DNA of 64,000 nucleotides from Campylobacter volucris (GCF_008011665.1 NZ_VOWJ01000013.1:124001-188000), one strand, 5' to 3'; positions 35,369 to 46,266 are shown, counted from the stretch's first letter. Notes: generated by a model from the sequence alone, not told the origin. Numbers and translations: made by a program.

Positions 35369-37301
35369 TTAATATTCTTTCCAGTTTTAAAAATTGCGTT
35401 ATTTTTCCAAAAATTTTAGCACTAATAATATCAACTTGTGTGATTTGAATTTCTACATTTTCTAATAAATTTGCTTTTGAGCCTATGATAGTCACCAATG
35501 CCCCTTTAATTTCATCGTTTAATTTTACTTGTAGTGAGCTTTGATTTTCCACAACAACGGCTTTAAATTTTTTACCTATATTTTCATTTGCCCATCTTGC
35601 AAATTTTCTATCCATAAAATCCCAAGACACTTTATCTGCTTTTCTTTCTAAAATGCTTAATTCTTCGCAAGTACTTTCTATATTTAAAAGTAAATAATTA
35701 AACATTTTTTTATTATTATTGATTTTAGCTTTTAAAAGTCTATGTAAAAGCAAATCAGAATATCTTCTAATAGGACTTGTAAAATGAGTATATTTGTCAA
35801 ATCCTAAGCCAAAATGTCCAGTGTTTTCACTAGCATATAGAGCCTTTTTTTGAGCCTTTATTAAAAGTTTATCTATTTCAGAGCGCATATTTAGCTCATC
35901 TGCTAAATCTTGTATATTTTTAAATAATTCTATAATGTTGTTTTTTGGACTTACATCAATACCTAAACTAGATAAATCAGCCAATAATTGGTTGATTTTT
36001 TTGTAATCAGGATTTAAATGGTTTCTAAAAATTCCTATTTCTATAAGCTTTGCTGCTGCTTTGTTGGCTAAAAGCATACAATCTTCTATGAGATTGTGCG
36101 ATGGAGTATCGTTTTCAAGATAAGTATTTTTTAATTTATTATGCTCATCTAATTGCATTCTTAATTCTTGCGTTTTAAATTCACAAGCATTTTTTAAACG
36201 CTTTTTGCGTAAATTTTGAGTGATTTTAAAAAGATCGTATAACCAATTGATTTGATTTAAATTTTCAAGCGTGTTTAGGTATTGATCAACTTCATCATAA
36301 TTAAAACGGCGTTTAGAATTAATAATAGCTTCAAATAATTCTTCTTTGATTACTTCATTATTACTATCTAGTGAAATTTTAAAGCAAAAAGCTAAACGAT
36401 CTTCATTTGGTTTTAATGAGCATATGTTTTCACTTAGAGCTCTTGGGAGCATAGGTATGGCAATATGGGGAAAATATATAGAAAATCCACGATTTCTAGC
36501 TTCTTTATCAATGGCACTATAAGCATGCACATAAGAGCTTACATCAGCAATGGCAATATAAATAGCATGTTCATTTTTATCATAAAATATTGCATCATCA
36601 AAATCTTTTGCGTCTATAGGATCTATGGTGCAAAAATTTAAATTTCTTAAATCTTTTCTTTGTGGATACATACTTGCATCTACAAAATCACCATAAGCCC
36701 TAGCTTCATTTTCACATAAGGTGTCAAAAATGGAATTTTTATTGTATAAAGCAAGAGAAATTTTTTCATCAACAAATTCATCATCTATGTGACCTACAAC
36801 TTCTGTGATGTTGTTATTGTGATTTTCTATTTTTAAAATAGTCCCAAGTGGTAAAGTTTTTAATGACTTTTGTGAAGCTTTTAAAGCGCAAGTTAAACCT
36901 GTTTGTATATTTACTCCTAATATAGCTTGTCCATATTTTTGAGTAATCACTAAAGATGTTTCGTGAGCTCTTTTTAGTATTAAAACCACTTTAACACTTG
37001 CTCGTTTTTTCTTAATAGGCAGTAGTTTTGCTACAACGATATCTGCATAATTGGCACCTTTTAAATTTTTATTTTCTATGATTAAATCTTTTTTAAAATT
37101 TGTATCAAAACATTGCAAAAATCCAGTGCCATTGGAGGAAATATCTATTTTTCCAAAAGTAAAACCATCTTTTAAATAATATTTGTTTTTATAAAATTTA
37201 ATAATTTCACAAGTTGATAATTCTCTTATAATTTGTTTAGTTTTATTAGTGATTTCATTTGGGTTTAAACCATAACTAAGTTGATTAAATAATTCTTTCA
37301 T
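35361..37301 (-). CDS. rnr: Ribonuclease R / VacB-type exoribonuclease
   Basis: RNase R degrades structured RNA 3' to 5' and supports cold and stress survival. The 646-residue protein is a short epsilonproteobacterial version with cold-shock domains (about 60-200), the RNB catalytic domain with the Asp cluster IDPIDAKDFDDAIF (near residue 225) and DVSSYV, the HFTSPIRRYSDLLLHR signature near 510, and a C-terminal S1 domain. It is divergent from the ilvC remnant. Confidence 0.94.
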   Translation of the reverse strand: MKELFNQLSYGLNPNEITNKTKQIIRELSTCEIIKFYKNKYYLKDGFTFGKIDISSNGTGFLQCFDTNFKKDLIIENKNLKGANYADIVVAKLLPIKKKRASVKVVLILKRAHETSLVITQKYGQAILGVNIQTGLTCALKASQKSLKTLPLGTILKIENHNNNITEVVGHIDDEFVDEKISLALYNKNSIFDTLCENEARAYGDFVDASMYPQRKDLRNLNFCTIDPIDAKDFDDAIFYDKNEHAIYIAIADVSSYVHAYSAIDKEARNRGFSIYFPHIAIPMLPRALSENICSLKPNEDRLAFCFKISLDSNNEVIKEELFEAIINSKRRFNYDEVDQYLNTLENLNQINWLYDLFKITQNLRKKRLKNACEFKTQELRMQLDEHNKLKNTYLENDTPSHNLIEDCMLLANKAAAKLIEIGIFRNHLNPDYKKINQLLADLSSLGIDVSPKNNIIELFKNIQDLADELNMRSEIDKLLIKAQKKALYASENTGHFGLGFDKYTHFTSPIRRYSDLLLHRLLKAKINNNKKMFNYLLLNIESTCEELSILERKADKVSWDFMDRKFARWANENIGKKFKAVVVENQSSLQVKLNDEIKGALVTIIGSKANLLENVEIQITQVDIISAKIFGKITQFLKLERILNV

Positions 37302-37415
37302 GATATTCTTTTTAGATTGTTATAAAATGTGTGGTGAAATTTTATCACAAAAGAATTAAATTTGTATTTTTTAGTTATAATCTTTGCTTAAATTTTATTT
37401 TTTTAGGGATATATA

Positions 37416-38000
<585 letters not shown>

Positions 38001-39107
38001 TTGAAAAATATACATACAAAATACAAAGTGTTTTTAGCACTTTGTATATTAGTGCTTGGGATTATACTGTTTTTTTTAGGAAGTTTATTTTTACAAAAAA
38101 AAGATATTGAAATAAAAAATAAAACTCAAATAACCAAGCCTATGGTTACTACACAGAAAAAGATAGAAATTTTTGAAACATTAGAAAATAATGAAAGCAA
38201 TTTTGCATTAAAAGATGAAAAATTAGAATTTTTAGATAAAAATATAAGTGAAATTTTAAATCTTAATAATAACACTCAAGAAAATAAAATAAAAAACGAT
38301 GACATAAATTTAAGCACAGAGCAAAATTCTTCCAATAATATACAATTGGAAAATATTAAGCAAATAAGCAAAATAGATGAAAATCTTACTAAGCAAATAA
38401 ATAATGAGCAAAATTTAACTTCGCAGCAAGTAAAAAAACAATTACATCAAACTAAACCAAACAAGCCATCTTTGGCTATTATTATAGATGATATGGCTAG
38501 TCATACTCATGTTGATATGCTTAAAAAAACTAACTTAAAACTTATTCCATCGTTTTTTCCTCCAGATAAACGACATCCTTATACAGCTGAACTTGCTAAA
38601 GATTTTGAATTTTTTATGGTACATCTTCCTTTAGCTGCCATAAAATACGATAAAGCTGAGTTAAATACCCTAGAGCCAAAAGATAGCAAAGAAGTCATAT
38701 TTAAACGCATAGCATATATAAAAAAGCATTTTCCAAATTTAAAATTTATCAATAATCATACTGGTAGTTTATTTACCGCTGATGAAATTGCTATGAAAAA
38801 TCTTTTTGATGCTTTTTTGAAAAATGATTTTATTTTTGTAGATTCAAGAACCATTGGTAATTCTAAAGCACCAAAACTTGCAAAACAATATCATCAGCCT
38901 TATATAGCAAGAGATGTATTTTTAGATAATGAAGATAATATTGAGTATATCAAAAAGCAAATCATGCAAGTGGTTAACGAGGCTAAAGCTAAAGGTTTTG
39001 CTATAGCTATAGCTCATCCAAGAAAGAACACCTTTGAAGCTTTGGTGCAAAGTAAAGAATTGTTAAATTCAGTTGAACTTGTGTATTTAAATGAAATCTA
39101 TAAATAA
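38001..39107 (+). CDS. Divergent polysaccharide deacetylase family protein
   Basis: The 368-residue protein starts at TTG directly after the ilvC stop remnant. It has an N-terminal membrane anchor (FLALCILVLGIILFFLGSLF), a long low-complexity periplasmic linker rich in Asn, Lys and Glu (residues 35-150), and from about 155 a divergent polysaccharide deacetylase domain (YibQ family): LAIIIDDMASHTHVDML, FMVHLPLAA, FINNHTGSLFTADE and AIAIAHPRKNT. Substrate unknown. It overlaps dprA by 17 bp. Confidence 0.87.
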   Translation: MKNIHTKYKVFLALCILVLGIILFFLGSLFLQKKDIEIKNKTQITKPMVTTQKKIEIFETLENNESNFALKDEKLEFLDKNISEILNLNNNTQENKIKNDDINLSTEQNSSNNIQLENIKQISKIDENLTKQINNEQNLTSQQVKKQLHQTKPNKPSLAIIIDDMASHTHVDMLKKTNLKLIPSFFPPDKRHPYTAELAKDFEFFMVHLPLAAIKYDKAELNTLEPKDSKEVIFKRIAYIKKHFPNLKFINNHTGSLFTADEIAMKNLFDAFLKNDFIFVDSRTIGNSKAPKLAKQYHQPYIARDVFLDNEDNIEYIKKQIMQVVNEAKAKGFAIAIAHPRKNTFEALVQSKELLNSVELVYLNEIYK

Positions 39108-39858
39108 TATTAAAGAATTTAATTCTTTAAAAGATCCTCCAGCTAATGTGTATTATAAAGGAAATTTAGAACTTTTAAAAAATAGAAAAATAGCAATTAT
39201 TGGCTCAAGAAAAATGAGTGTTTATACTAAAAATTGTATTTATGAGCTTGTAAATTGTTGCAAAAATGCGCAAATTTGTATAGTAAGTGGTGGAGCTTTG
39301 GGGGTAGATATCACAGCTGCTAATGTCGCATTTCCAAATACTATAGCTATTTTTGCTAATGGTCTTGATGAAATTTATCCAAAAAGCAATAAAAAATATA
39401 TCGAGCAAATTTATGAACATGCTTTAGCTTTAAGCGAACATGAAGCTTTTTATAAACCCAAGCCTTATGATTTTTTGCTTAGAAATCGACTAATCATTGC
39501 TTTAAGTGAAGTTGTGATTATAGCTCAAGCTGATTTATATAGTGGTTCTATGCAGAGTGCAAGACTTGCTTTAAGTATGAAAAAACCTATATATGTTTTA
39601 CCTCAAAGAAGGCAAGAAAGTGAAGGTACAAATTTACTTCTAGCAAAAAATCAAGCTAAATTACTTTATGATTTTTCTGAATTTGCTTCTATGTTTGGAG
39701 TTTTAGAAGAAAAAAGTAATAATGATGAGTTGTTAGAATTTGTTAAAAAAGAGAATAATTTAGATAAAATTTTGCAAAAATTCGGCGATAGAATTTATGA
39801 GTATGAACTTGATGGTTTGGTTGAAATTTGTGGCTTGAGTGTGAGAGTTAAGTCATGA
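39091..39858 (+). CDS. dprA: DNA processing protein DprA
   Basis: DprA protects incoming single-stranded DNA during transformation and loads RecA on it. The 255-residue form has the Rossmann-like core with [41 protein letters not shown] and a C-terminal helical segment. It fits with the prepilin peptidase and pseudopilins elsewhere in the window. It overlaps ruvX by 4 bp. Confidence 0.93.
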   Translation: MKSINNIKEFNSLKDPPANVYYKGNLELLKNRKIAIIGSRKMSVYTKNCIYELVNCCKNAQICIVSGGALGVDITAANVAFPNTIAIFANGLDEIYPKSNKKYIEQIYEHALALSEHEAFYKPKPYDFLLRNRLIIALSEVVIIAQADLYSGSMQSARLALSMKKPIYVLPQRRQESEGTNLLLAKNQAKLLYDFSEFASMFGVLEEKSNNDELLEFVKKENNLDKILQKFGDRIYEYELDGLVEICGLSVRVKS

Positions 39859-40241
39859 AAACATTAGCTTTAGACATTGGTTTAAAAAGAATAGGGCTTG
39901 CACTTTGTATTGATTATAAAATAGCAATGCCACTAGATGCTATTATAAGAAAAAATAGAAATCAAGCAGCAAAAGATGTTGGTAAAATTTTGCAAGATTA
40001 CAAGATAGATATTTTAATAGTTGGTATTCCCAAGGGTGGATCTAGTGAAGATGAGATGAAAAGACGCATTGAGTATTTTGTGTCTTTAATAAATTTTGAA
40101 AAAGAAATTGTTTTTGTAGATGAGAGTTTTAGTTCTAAACAAGCACAAGAGCTTCAAGTGGTAAATTTAAAGAAAAAAGATGGCAAGCTTGACTCTTTGG
40201 CTGCGTATTTGATTTTGAAGAATTATTATGGCATTGTTTGA
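39855..40241 (+). CDS. ruvX: Putative pre-16S rRNA nuclease (YqgF/RuvX)
   Basis: A 128-residue RNase H-fold protein: [15 protein letters not shown] at the N-terminus, [16 protein letters not shown] near residue 55, [13 protein letters not shown] and a C-terminal [16 protein letters not shown], with the conserved Asp/Glu/Asp positions. The family matures the 5' end of 16S rRNA. It overlaps both dprA and the methyltransferase gene. Confidence 0.92.
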   Translation: MKTLALDIGLKRIGLALCIDYKIAMPLDAIIRKNRNQAAKDVGKILQDYKIDILIVGIPKGGSSEDEMKRRIEYFVSLINFEKEIVFVDESFSSKQAQELQVVNLKKKDGKLDSLAAYLILKNYYGIV

Positions 40242-41121
40242 TTTAAATTTGACCTTGGAGCAAATTTATTCTAGTGAGCAAAAAAATATAATTTTACAAA
40301 GCTTTGATAAGCCTAAAAATATTAATATTTTTAGAAATTCTTTGATTGTTAGTGAAGAAAATTTAGAGCAAATATTAAATGAAGAAAAAATACCTTTTGA
40401 TAAAATAGATAAATTTTGCTATAAAATTTCATATGAATACAAAAGCAAGTTAAGCTCTATAGATGCTTTTAATGAAGGAAAATTTTATATACAAAATTAT
40501 TCTTCGTATTTATGCACTAAAACTTTAGATGTAAAAACTCAAGATAGTGTTCTAGATATGTGCGCAGCACCTGGTGGTAAAAGTATTAATTTAGCAAATT
40601 TTATGCAAAATACTGGATATTTAGCTTGTTGTGAATTTTCAAAAACGAGATTTTTTATCTTAAAAGAAAATATAAAAAAATACCATGTGTATAATTCAAA
40701 ATGTTTTTTGAAAGATGCCAAAATTATAGGAAAGCTATGTCCTTTAAAATTTGATAAAATCTTATTAGACGCACCTTGTTCTACTTTTGCTAAATTAGGT
40801 CTTAAAGTGCAAAAGAATATCAAAGAAATCAAGCAAATTTCAAATATGCAAAAAAGATTACTACATTCTGCTTTAGAGGCCTTAAAACATGGTGGAGAAC
40901 TTGTTTATAGCACTTGTACCTTTTTAAAAGAAGAAAATGAAGAAGTGCTTGAAAATGCTTTAAATAATCCGAATTTTCAATTACAAATGATGGATTTTGA
41001 GCTTACAAATGTTAAGTATATTCAAGCACAAAGTGAAAATTTTGATTTATCTTTTGCTAAAAGGGTTTTACCAGATGATTTTGCAGATGGTTTTTTTATC
41101 GCCAAAATAAAAAAACTTTAA
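40228..41121 (+). CDS. NOL1/NOP2/Sun family RNA cytosine-C5 methyltransferase
   Basis: The 297-residue SAM-dependent enzyme shows [16 protein letters not shown] (motif I, near residue 110), [13 protein letters not shown] (motif IV) and the catalytic-Cys motif [15 protein letters not shown]. This places it with RsmB/RsmF-type rRNA m5C methyltransferases; the exact target base cannot be told. The start overlaps ruvX by 14 bp. Confidence 0.9.
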   Translation: MALFDLNLTLEQIYSSEQKNIILQSFDKPKNINIFRNSLIVSEENLEQILNEEKIPFDKIDKFCYKISYEYKSKLSSIDAFNEGKFYIQNYSSYLCTKTLDVKTQDSVLDMCAAPGGKSINLANFMQNTGYLACCEFSKTRFFILKENIKKYHVYNSKCFLKDAKIIGKLCPLKFDKILLDAPCSTFAKLGLKVQKNIKEIKQISNMQKRLLHSALEALKHGGELVYSTCTFLKEENEEVLENALNNPNFQLQMMDFELTNVKYIQAQSENFDLSFAKRVLPDDFADGFFIAKIKKL

Positions 41122-41197
41122 AAATCAATAAATTTTAGCGTGAAAAATATTTTTTACTAGAAAACTTAAACTGCTATTTTTAGGTATTTTGAAAGCA

Positions 41198-41225
41198 AAT
41201 TCACATTGTGAAACTCTTGTGAATT
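41198..41225. repeat. Inverted repeat in a convergent gap
   Basis: AATTCACA and TGTGAATT flank 12 bases that themselves contain TTGTGAA, so two alternative foldings exist. It lies between the ends of the methyltransferase gene (plus) and rpsO (minus), so it could terminate the former; no long T run follows. Confidence 0.4.
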
Positions 41226-41298
41226 AATATAATAAAAAATTAAAACTTAAAAAGATAAAAAAAGTATTTATAATGAAGAAAAATTATATAAAAATGCA

Positions 41299-41325
41299 GA
41301 TAAACAAGCAAAATGCTTATTTATC
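41299..41325 (-). terminator. Intrinsic terminator of rpsO
   Basis: On the minus strand GATAAATAAGCA pairs with TGCTTGTTTATC (one G-T wobble) around TTT, and the downstream sequence contains TTTTTATATAATTTTT. The stem starts inside the last rpsO codons, overlapping the stop. Confidence 0.7.
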
Positions 41326-41589
41326 TCTTAAATTTAACTCGCTAATTAATTTGGTATAAGCTGAGTAATCTTTTCTTTTAAGATAAGAAAGTAATCTTTT
41401 TCTTTGACCAACAAGTTTTAACAATCCTAAGCGAGATGAAAAATCTTTTTTGTAGATTTTTAAATGTTCAGTTAAATCTGAAATTCTAGCACTTAAAAGT
41501 GCTATTTGAACTTCTGGAGAACCAGTATCTCCACTTTTTCTAGCAAATTTTGCAACAATTTCTGCTTTTTTAGCCGAATCTAAAGCCAT
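41317..41589 (-). CDS. rpsO: 30S ribosomal protein S15
   Basis: S15 binds the central domain of 16S rRNA. The 90-residue protein has the family pattern: [28 protein letters not shown]-type N-terminus, [19 protein letters not shown] and [19 protein letters not shown] precedes the ATG. It is transcribed alone, divergent from rrf2. Confidence 0.97.
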   Translation of the reverse strand: MALDSAKKAEIVAKFARKSGDTGSPEVQIALLSARISDLTEHLKIYKKDFSSRLGLLKLVGQRKRLLSYLKRKDYSAYTKLISELNLRDK

Positions 41590-41713
41590 GATAGACCTCC
41601 TGAGCGGTATTAAAATTAAAACGCAAATTATACATAAAAAACCAAAAATAAATCTGAAATAGAATAAAACCTTACAATTTTAAAAATTAACAATATTGAG
41701 TATTATTTTTTGA

Positions 41714-41719
41714 TATAAT
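41714..41719 (+). promoter_or_regulatory. -10 box upstream of the rrf2-flhA unit
   Basis: TATAAT preceded by a T-rich stretch (ATTATTTTTTGA), about 85 bp before the Rrf2 gene. No sigma-54 or sigma-28 motif was seen in this 212-bp gap. Confidence 0.45.
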
Positions 41720-41801
41720 ATAAATTTTTATGAATTTTACTCATTGCAAATAATTTGTAAGATATTTTAAAGAATAAAGATTTAAAAATTTAAGGATTAG
41801 T

Positions 41802-42206
41802 GTGTTATTTACAAAAGCTAGCGAATATGCATTATTGTCTTTGATCTATATAGCAAAGTCTCAAGAACCTCAAGATGTTGATACTATGTCAAATGTTTTA
41901 GATATTCCAAAAAGTTTTTTGGCAAAAATTTTGCAGGCTTTAGCCAAAGATAATCTTTTAAAATCATTTAAGGGCGCAAAAGGTGGATTTGTTTTAGTTA
42001 AAAATCCACAAGAATACACCTTAAAAGAGATTGTTAATAGTGTTGAAAAGAAATCTATTAATGTTTTTGAATGTAGTAATGGAATTTGTCCGTCGCAAAA
42101 AGGTGATAGTTGCAATTTAATGCCAGTTTTAGTTACTCTGCAAAATAAAATTGATGATTTTTTGATTTCTATTACTTTGGAAGATATTATAAAAAATAAT
42201 GGCTAA
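41802..42206 (+). CDS. Rrf2-family transcriptional regulator
   Basis: The 134-residue protein has the Rrf2 winged helix (MLFTKASEYALLSLIYIA, IPKSFLAKILQALAKDNLL, GAKGGFVL) and a Cys triad C-X4-C-X7-C (FECSNGICPSQKGDSCNL, near residues 91-105) suited to an iron-sulfur cluster, as in IscR-like sensors. Start is GTG. It overlaps flhA by 8 bp, an unusual link between a redox-type regulator and the flagellar export gate. Targets unknown. Confidence 0.9.
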   Translation: MLFTKASEYALLSLIYIAKSQEPQDVDTMSNVLDIPKSFLAKILQALAKDNLLKSFKGAKGGFVLVKNPQEYTLKEIVNSVEKKSINVFECSNGICPSQKGDSCNLMPVLVTLQNKIDDFLISITLEDIIKNNG

Positions 42207-44358
42207 AAAAAATATAGTAAATTTAGTTTTACCTTGGATTGCGCCACTTATTGCACCGGTTTTAAAAGCAAAAAGTTTAACGATTGTTGCTGTAATTATT
42301 GCGATTTTAGCGATAATTATTGTTCCTTTACCAAGTATTGTTTTAGATTTTTTTCTTGCATTAAGTATAGCAATCTCTGTTTTAATTATATTAATTTCTT
42401 TGTATATTCCAAAACCTACTGATTTAACAACTTTTCCGACTATACTTTTAATTATCACGCTTTTTAGACTCTCGCTAAATATAGCTACTACGCGTATGAT
42501 TTTAAGTGAAGGACACCAAGGACCTGCTGTGGTTAGTGATATTATTGCAAGTTTTGGTGAATTTGTTGTAGGTGGAAACTATGTTATTGGTGTGGTTGTT
42601 TTTTGTATTTTAGTTTTGATAAACTTTATGGTTGTGACTAAAGGTAGTACTCGTGTTTCTGAAGTTCAAGCAAGATTTACTCTTGATGCGATGCCAGGAA
42701 AACAAATGGCTATTGATGCGGACTTAAACGCGGGCTTGATTGATGAAAAAACCGCTAGAGAAAGACGACAAGAGATCATAGCAGAAGCCAATTTTTATGG
42801 AGCTATGGATGGTTCTTCTAAATTTATCAAAGGAGATGCGGTTGCGGGTATTATTATAACTATTGTAAATCTTATTGGCGGGTTTATGATAGGTTATTTT
42901 CAGCATGATATGGAGCTTAGTCAATGTGCATCTACTTATACTATTTTAACTATAGGTGATGGACTTGTATCTCAAATTCCAGGACTTATCACTTCCACAG
43001 CAACTGCGATTATCATTACGCGTGCAAGCAAAGATGAGGATAATTTTGCCGAAGGTTCTATCAATCAACTTTTAGGTGAGTATAAAACATTATTAATTGT
43101 TGGTTTTATTTTATTTATCTTTGCTTTGGTTCCTGGTTTGCCACATTTTTCATTAGGTTTTATGGCTTTAGTGTTTTTAGGACTTGGTTTTGTGATTAAG
43201 CAGGTTCAAGAAGGTAAAATTCAACTTGATCCATCTTTAAGCAAAAAAAATCAAGAAATTCAAGAAGATGAGCAAGTTAAGCCACAAAAACGAAGCGAGG
43301 AAGAAATACTAAAAGAAGAAGAAAATAAAATAACAGATATTTTAAAATTAGAAATTTTGGAATTAGAGTTGGGTTATGGTTTGATTAAATTAGCAGAAAG
43401 TGAATTAACAGAACGTATAAGATCAACAAGACGCAATATAGCTCAAAGTTTGGGGTTTTTAATGCCAAAAATTAGAATTAGAGATAATTTACAATTAAAA
43501 CCAAACGAATACACTTTTAAATTAAAAGGTGTTGGTATAGCTAGTGCTGAAATTTATCCTGATAAATATTTAGCTATGGATAGTGGTTTTATTACTGAGC
43601 CAGTAGAAGGTATAGCTACCAAAGAACCAGCTTTTAATTCTGATGCGCTTTGGATAGATGCTTCCTTAAAAGATGAAGCAACGCTAAATGGTTATATAGT
43701 AATTGATCCAGCAAGTGTGATTTCAACTCATATGAGTGAGCTTATCAAAGCTAATGCATCAGAGCTTTTAACCAAACAAGAAGTTCAAAATTTACTTGAT
43801 AAAATCAAAAATGATTATCCTATTGTTGTAGATGATTGTTTAAGGGTTGCAAGTATTGGCTTGATACAAAAGGTATTAAAAGCCTTGCTTAAAGAGCATA
43901 TTCCGATTAAAGATATGCTTACTATACTTGAATCAATTAGCGATATTGCTGAAGTTAGCAAGAGTTTGGATATGATTATAGAGCATGTAAGAGCATCTTT
44001 GGCAAGAGTGATTACAAATTTATATGTGGATGAAAAAGGCAACATAAGCTTTTATATATTTGATGCAGCTGCTGCAGCAAAACTAATGGAACATGTTCAA
44101 TTTAAAGATGGAACTTATCATTTGATGATCAATGTAGCTCAAACTGGAGCCTTGGTTGAAGCTTTAAAAGCTGAACTTGCAAGCGTTGCAAATACTAGAA
44201 TTAAACCTTTCTTGCTTTGTGTAGAACCACAACTTAGAAAATTTATCGCAGATATTTGTTCAAATTTTGGTATAAATATAACTGTGCTTAGTTTTGCTGA
44301 GATTGCAGAAAATACTAAATTTGAGACAGAAGGTATTATAAAAGTTGATGATTTATAA
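42199..44358 (+). CDS. flhA: Flagellar biosynthesis protein FlhA
   Basis: FlhA is the large export-gate protein of the flagellar type III system; in Campylobacter it is also needed for the FlgSR-sigma-54 cascade. 719 residues: about eight N-terminal membrane helices, the FHIPEP-family signature VSEVQARFTLDAMPGKQMAIDADLNAG region near residues 150-180, then a large cytoplasmic domain from about 350 that docks substrate-chaperone complexes. Intact, in contrast to fliP at 11 kb. Confidence 0.97.
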   Translation: MAKKNIVNLVLPWIAPLIAPVLKAKSLTIVAVIIAILAIIIVPLPSIVLDFFLALSIAISVLIILISLYIPKPTDLTTFPTILLIITLFRLSLNIATTRMILSEGHQGPAVVSDIIASFGEFVVGGNYVIGVVVFCILVLINFMVVTKGSTRVSEVQARFTLDAMPGKQMAIDADLNAGLIDEKTARERRQEIIAEANFYGAMDGSSKFIKGDAVAGIIITIVNLIGGFMIGYFQHDMELSQCASTYTILTIGDGLVSQIPGLITSTATAIIITRASKDEDNFAEGSINQLLGEYKTLLIVGFILFIFALVPGLPHFSLGFMALVFLGLGFVIKQVQEGKIQLDPSLSKKNQEIQEDEQVKPQKRSEEEILKEEENKITDILKLEILELELGYGLIKLAESELTERIRSTRRNIAQSLGFLMPKIRIRDNLQLKPNEYTFKLKGVGIASAEIYPDKYLAMDSGFITEPVEGIATKEPAFNSDALWIDASLKDEATLNGYIVIDPASVISTHMSELIKANASELLTKQEVQNLLDKIKNDYPIVVDDCLRVASIGLIQKVLKALLKEHIPIKDMLTILESISDIAEVSKSLDMIIEHVRASLARVITNLYVDEKGNISFYIFDAAAAAKLMEHVQFKDGTYHLMINVAQTGALVEALKAELASVANTRIKPFLLCVEPQLRKFIADICSNFGINITVLSFAEIAENTKFETEGIIKVDDL

Positions 44359-44367
44359 GGATAAAAT

Positions 44368-45420
44368 ATGAAAATTTATCATCTTTCTCATACTGATTTA
44401 GATGGTTATGCTTGTCAATATGTAGTAAATTTTTATTTTAAAAATTGCTTTTTTTATAATTCTAATTATGGGAAAGAAATCAATGAAAACTTTAATGTTA
44501 TTTTTAAAAATATTGAAGAAGATTTGAAGATCAATCCTAATGAAGAATATGTTATTTTAATCACTGATTTAAATTTAACCTTGAATCAATGTGAAGAATT
44601 TCAAAAAGCTATCGAAGGTAAAAAAATCAAACTTTTGCTTTTAGATCACCATCAAAGTGGATTAGAATGTGCATTGAAATATCCTTGGTATTTTTTAGAT
44701 GATCAAAGATGTGCAACAAAAATTGTTTATGATTTTTTTTCAAAATGCTGTAATAAAGATAAATCTTTGAGTGAATTTGTAGATGTTGTCAATGCTGTAG
44801 ATATTTGGCTAAGTCATGATAAAAATTTTGAGCTAGGTAAGGTTTTATTGGGCATGGTAGCTGGTGCTAAAGAAATCAATAGGGTAATGTTTGCTAATGA
44901 AAATATCAAATATATTTTTTATCTTTTTGATAAATCAAGATTGTATATAAAAAAAGACAATGCTCATATTGATTTAGACAATGATTTGCATAGCTTGAAA
45001 AAATCTTTTTTTAAGATGCAAAATGATGATACTTTAAGTAATTTAATTTCTAAATTTGTAGTAGAAAAATTAAAATTTGATAAAGAAAAATTTAGTGTTA
45101 CATATAAAGGTCAAAAAGGTTTGCTTACTTCAAACATAGGTAATACTTCAGTTATTGGGAATGATTTTTTGACTCAAAATCCTGAATTTGATTTTTTTGT
45201 AGATATTAGTTCAAGAAAAACTTTAAGTTTTAGAGCAAATAATAAAATAGATGTTAGCTTAATGGCTAAAAATTTAGTCAATGGTGGAGGCCATAAAAAT
45301 GCTAGTGGTGGGATGTTTACTTCTTATAAAGATAGTTCAAATTATGAATTTATCAAAGCTCAATTTATGGATTTAATTAAAAATAAAGAATTAAAGGAAA
45401 ACAATGAAAGCAAATCATAA
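44368..45420 (+). CDS. DHH-family phosphoesterase
   Basis: The 350-residue protein has the DHH phosphoesterase motifs: HTDLDGYACQY (motif I), ITDLNLT (II), LLLLDHHQSG (III) and a C-terminal DHHA1 domain with GGGHKNASGGMF. The family includes nanoRNases, cyclic dinucleotide phosphodiesterases and RecJ; this arrangement fits a small-nucleotide phosphoesterase, but the substrate is not known. It follows flhA by 9 bp and overlaps the next small gene by 17 bp. Confidence 0.88.
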   Translation: MKIYHLSHTDLDGYACQYVVNFYFKNCFFYNSNYGKEINENFNVIFKNIEEDLKINPNEEYVILITDLNLTLNQCEEFQKAIEGKKIKLLLLDHHQSGLECALKYPWYFLDDQRCATKIVYDFFSKCCNKDKSLSEFVDVVNAVDIWLSHDKNFELGKVLLGMVAGAKEINRVMFANENIKYIFYLFDKSRLYIKKDNAHIDLDNDLHSLKKSFFKMQNDDTLSNLISKFVVEKLKFDKEKFSVTYKGQKGLLTSNIGNTSVIGNDFLTQNPEFDFFVDISSRKTLSFRANNKIDVSLMAKNLVNGGGHKNASGGMFTSYKDSSNYEFIKAQFMDLIKNKELKENNESKS

Positions 45421-45640
45421 CTTAAAAGAAGAAATAGAAAATTTACAATATGAATTGAGTATAGTGCTTGAAGCTATGCTTTTATATGCTGGAGTGAAAA
45501 AAGAAAAACTTGATCAAGCAATAGGATGTTATATTGATTGTATTGATGATGTGTGTGCTAAAAGTCAAAGTGAAGGAGTGGATGAAATTTTAGAAGTTGT
45601 AGAGTATCTTAAACAACACTATGGTGAATTGTTTGTATGA
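45404..45640 (+). CDS. Small conserved hypothetical protein
   Basis: A 78-residue acidic, helical protein with two Cys residues (IGCYIDCIDDVCAK has three in a row of ten). AAGGAAAAC precedes the ATG inside the end of the DHH gene. No domain recognised. Its overlaps on both sides (17 bp upstream, 4 bp downstream) show it is translated as part of the flhA-linked run. Confidence 0.7.
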   Translation: MKANHNLKEEIENLQYELSIVLEAMLLYAGVKKEKLDQAIGCYIDCIDDVCAKSQSEGVDEILEVVEYLKQHYGELFV

Positions 45641-46266
45641 GAATTTTATTTTTATTTTTTGTTATAAGTTTTTCCTATGCAGATATTTATGAGACTTTAA
45701 ATGATTTTGCTTATAATAAACAAAACTCAATTAATCTTTACTCCAAAGAAGCTACTATTTTAGAATTAAAAAAAGATAAAAAATCTTGTGTTGATATAGT
45801 TTTAAGTGATAAAAAAGCATATGTTTTAAAAAAATATGATTCTTGTAAAGATGTCAATGAAACAACATTAAATGAATACCTTAATACAAATTTTATGAGT
45901 TTGTATTTAAAAGATCTGACTTCCATGAGAAAAGAGCTTAGTGAAATTAAAAATATTATGCGAGATTTTATGATTTATTATACTTTAAACCATTCTTTTG
46001 CTAATGATTTAAAACTTTTAAGTAAAAGTGAAAAAATTCATGCTTTAAATTTAGATAAAAATACAGGTGGTAAGATTTTTTATAAGATCAATGATCAAGA
46101 TTGTGTTATGTTTGATTTGTTTCTTGATGAATTTTCTCAAGCAAGTTTGTATGTAGTAGGTATAGAAAATTTAGATAAACAATGTATGGAGCTTATTTCA
46201 TCCCCAGAATTTAAAGAATTATCTTTTACGCAAAAAGAAATGAAAAAATACAGATTAAAAAACTAA
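45637..46266 (+). CDS. Exported hypothetical protein
   Basis: The 209-residue protein has a signal peptide (MRILFLFFVISFSYA, cleavage after YA) and is probably periplasmic. The mature part is mixed helical/strand with Cys at about 53, 71, 167 and 184, which could form disulfides. No known domain recognised. Last gene of the flhA-linked run. Confidence 0.7.
   Translation: MRILFLFFVISFSYADIYETLNDFAYNKQNSINLYSKEATILELKKDKKSCVDIVLSDKKAYVLKKYDSCKDVNETTLNEYLNTNFMSLYLKDLTSMRKELSEIKNIMRDFMIYYTLNHSFANDLKLLSKSEKIHALNLDKNTGGKIFYKINDQDCVMFDLFLDEFSQASLYVVGIENLDKQCMELISSPEFKELSFTQKEMKKYRLKN

Noticed and set aside
42234-42422. Cys/Tyr-rich frame inside flhA on the same strand
   Set aside because: It is a shifted reading of the conserved flhA membrane segments, with composition typical of an out-of-frame translation.
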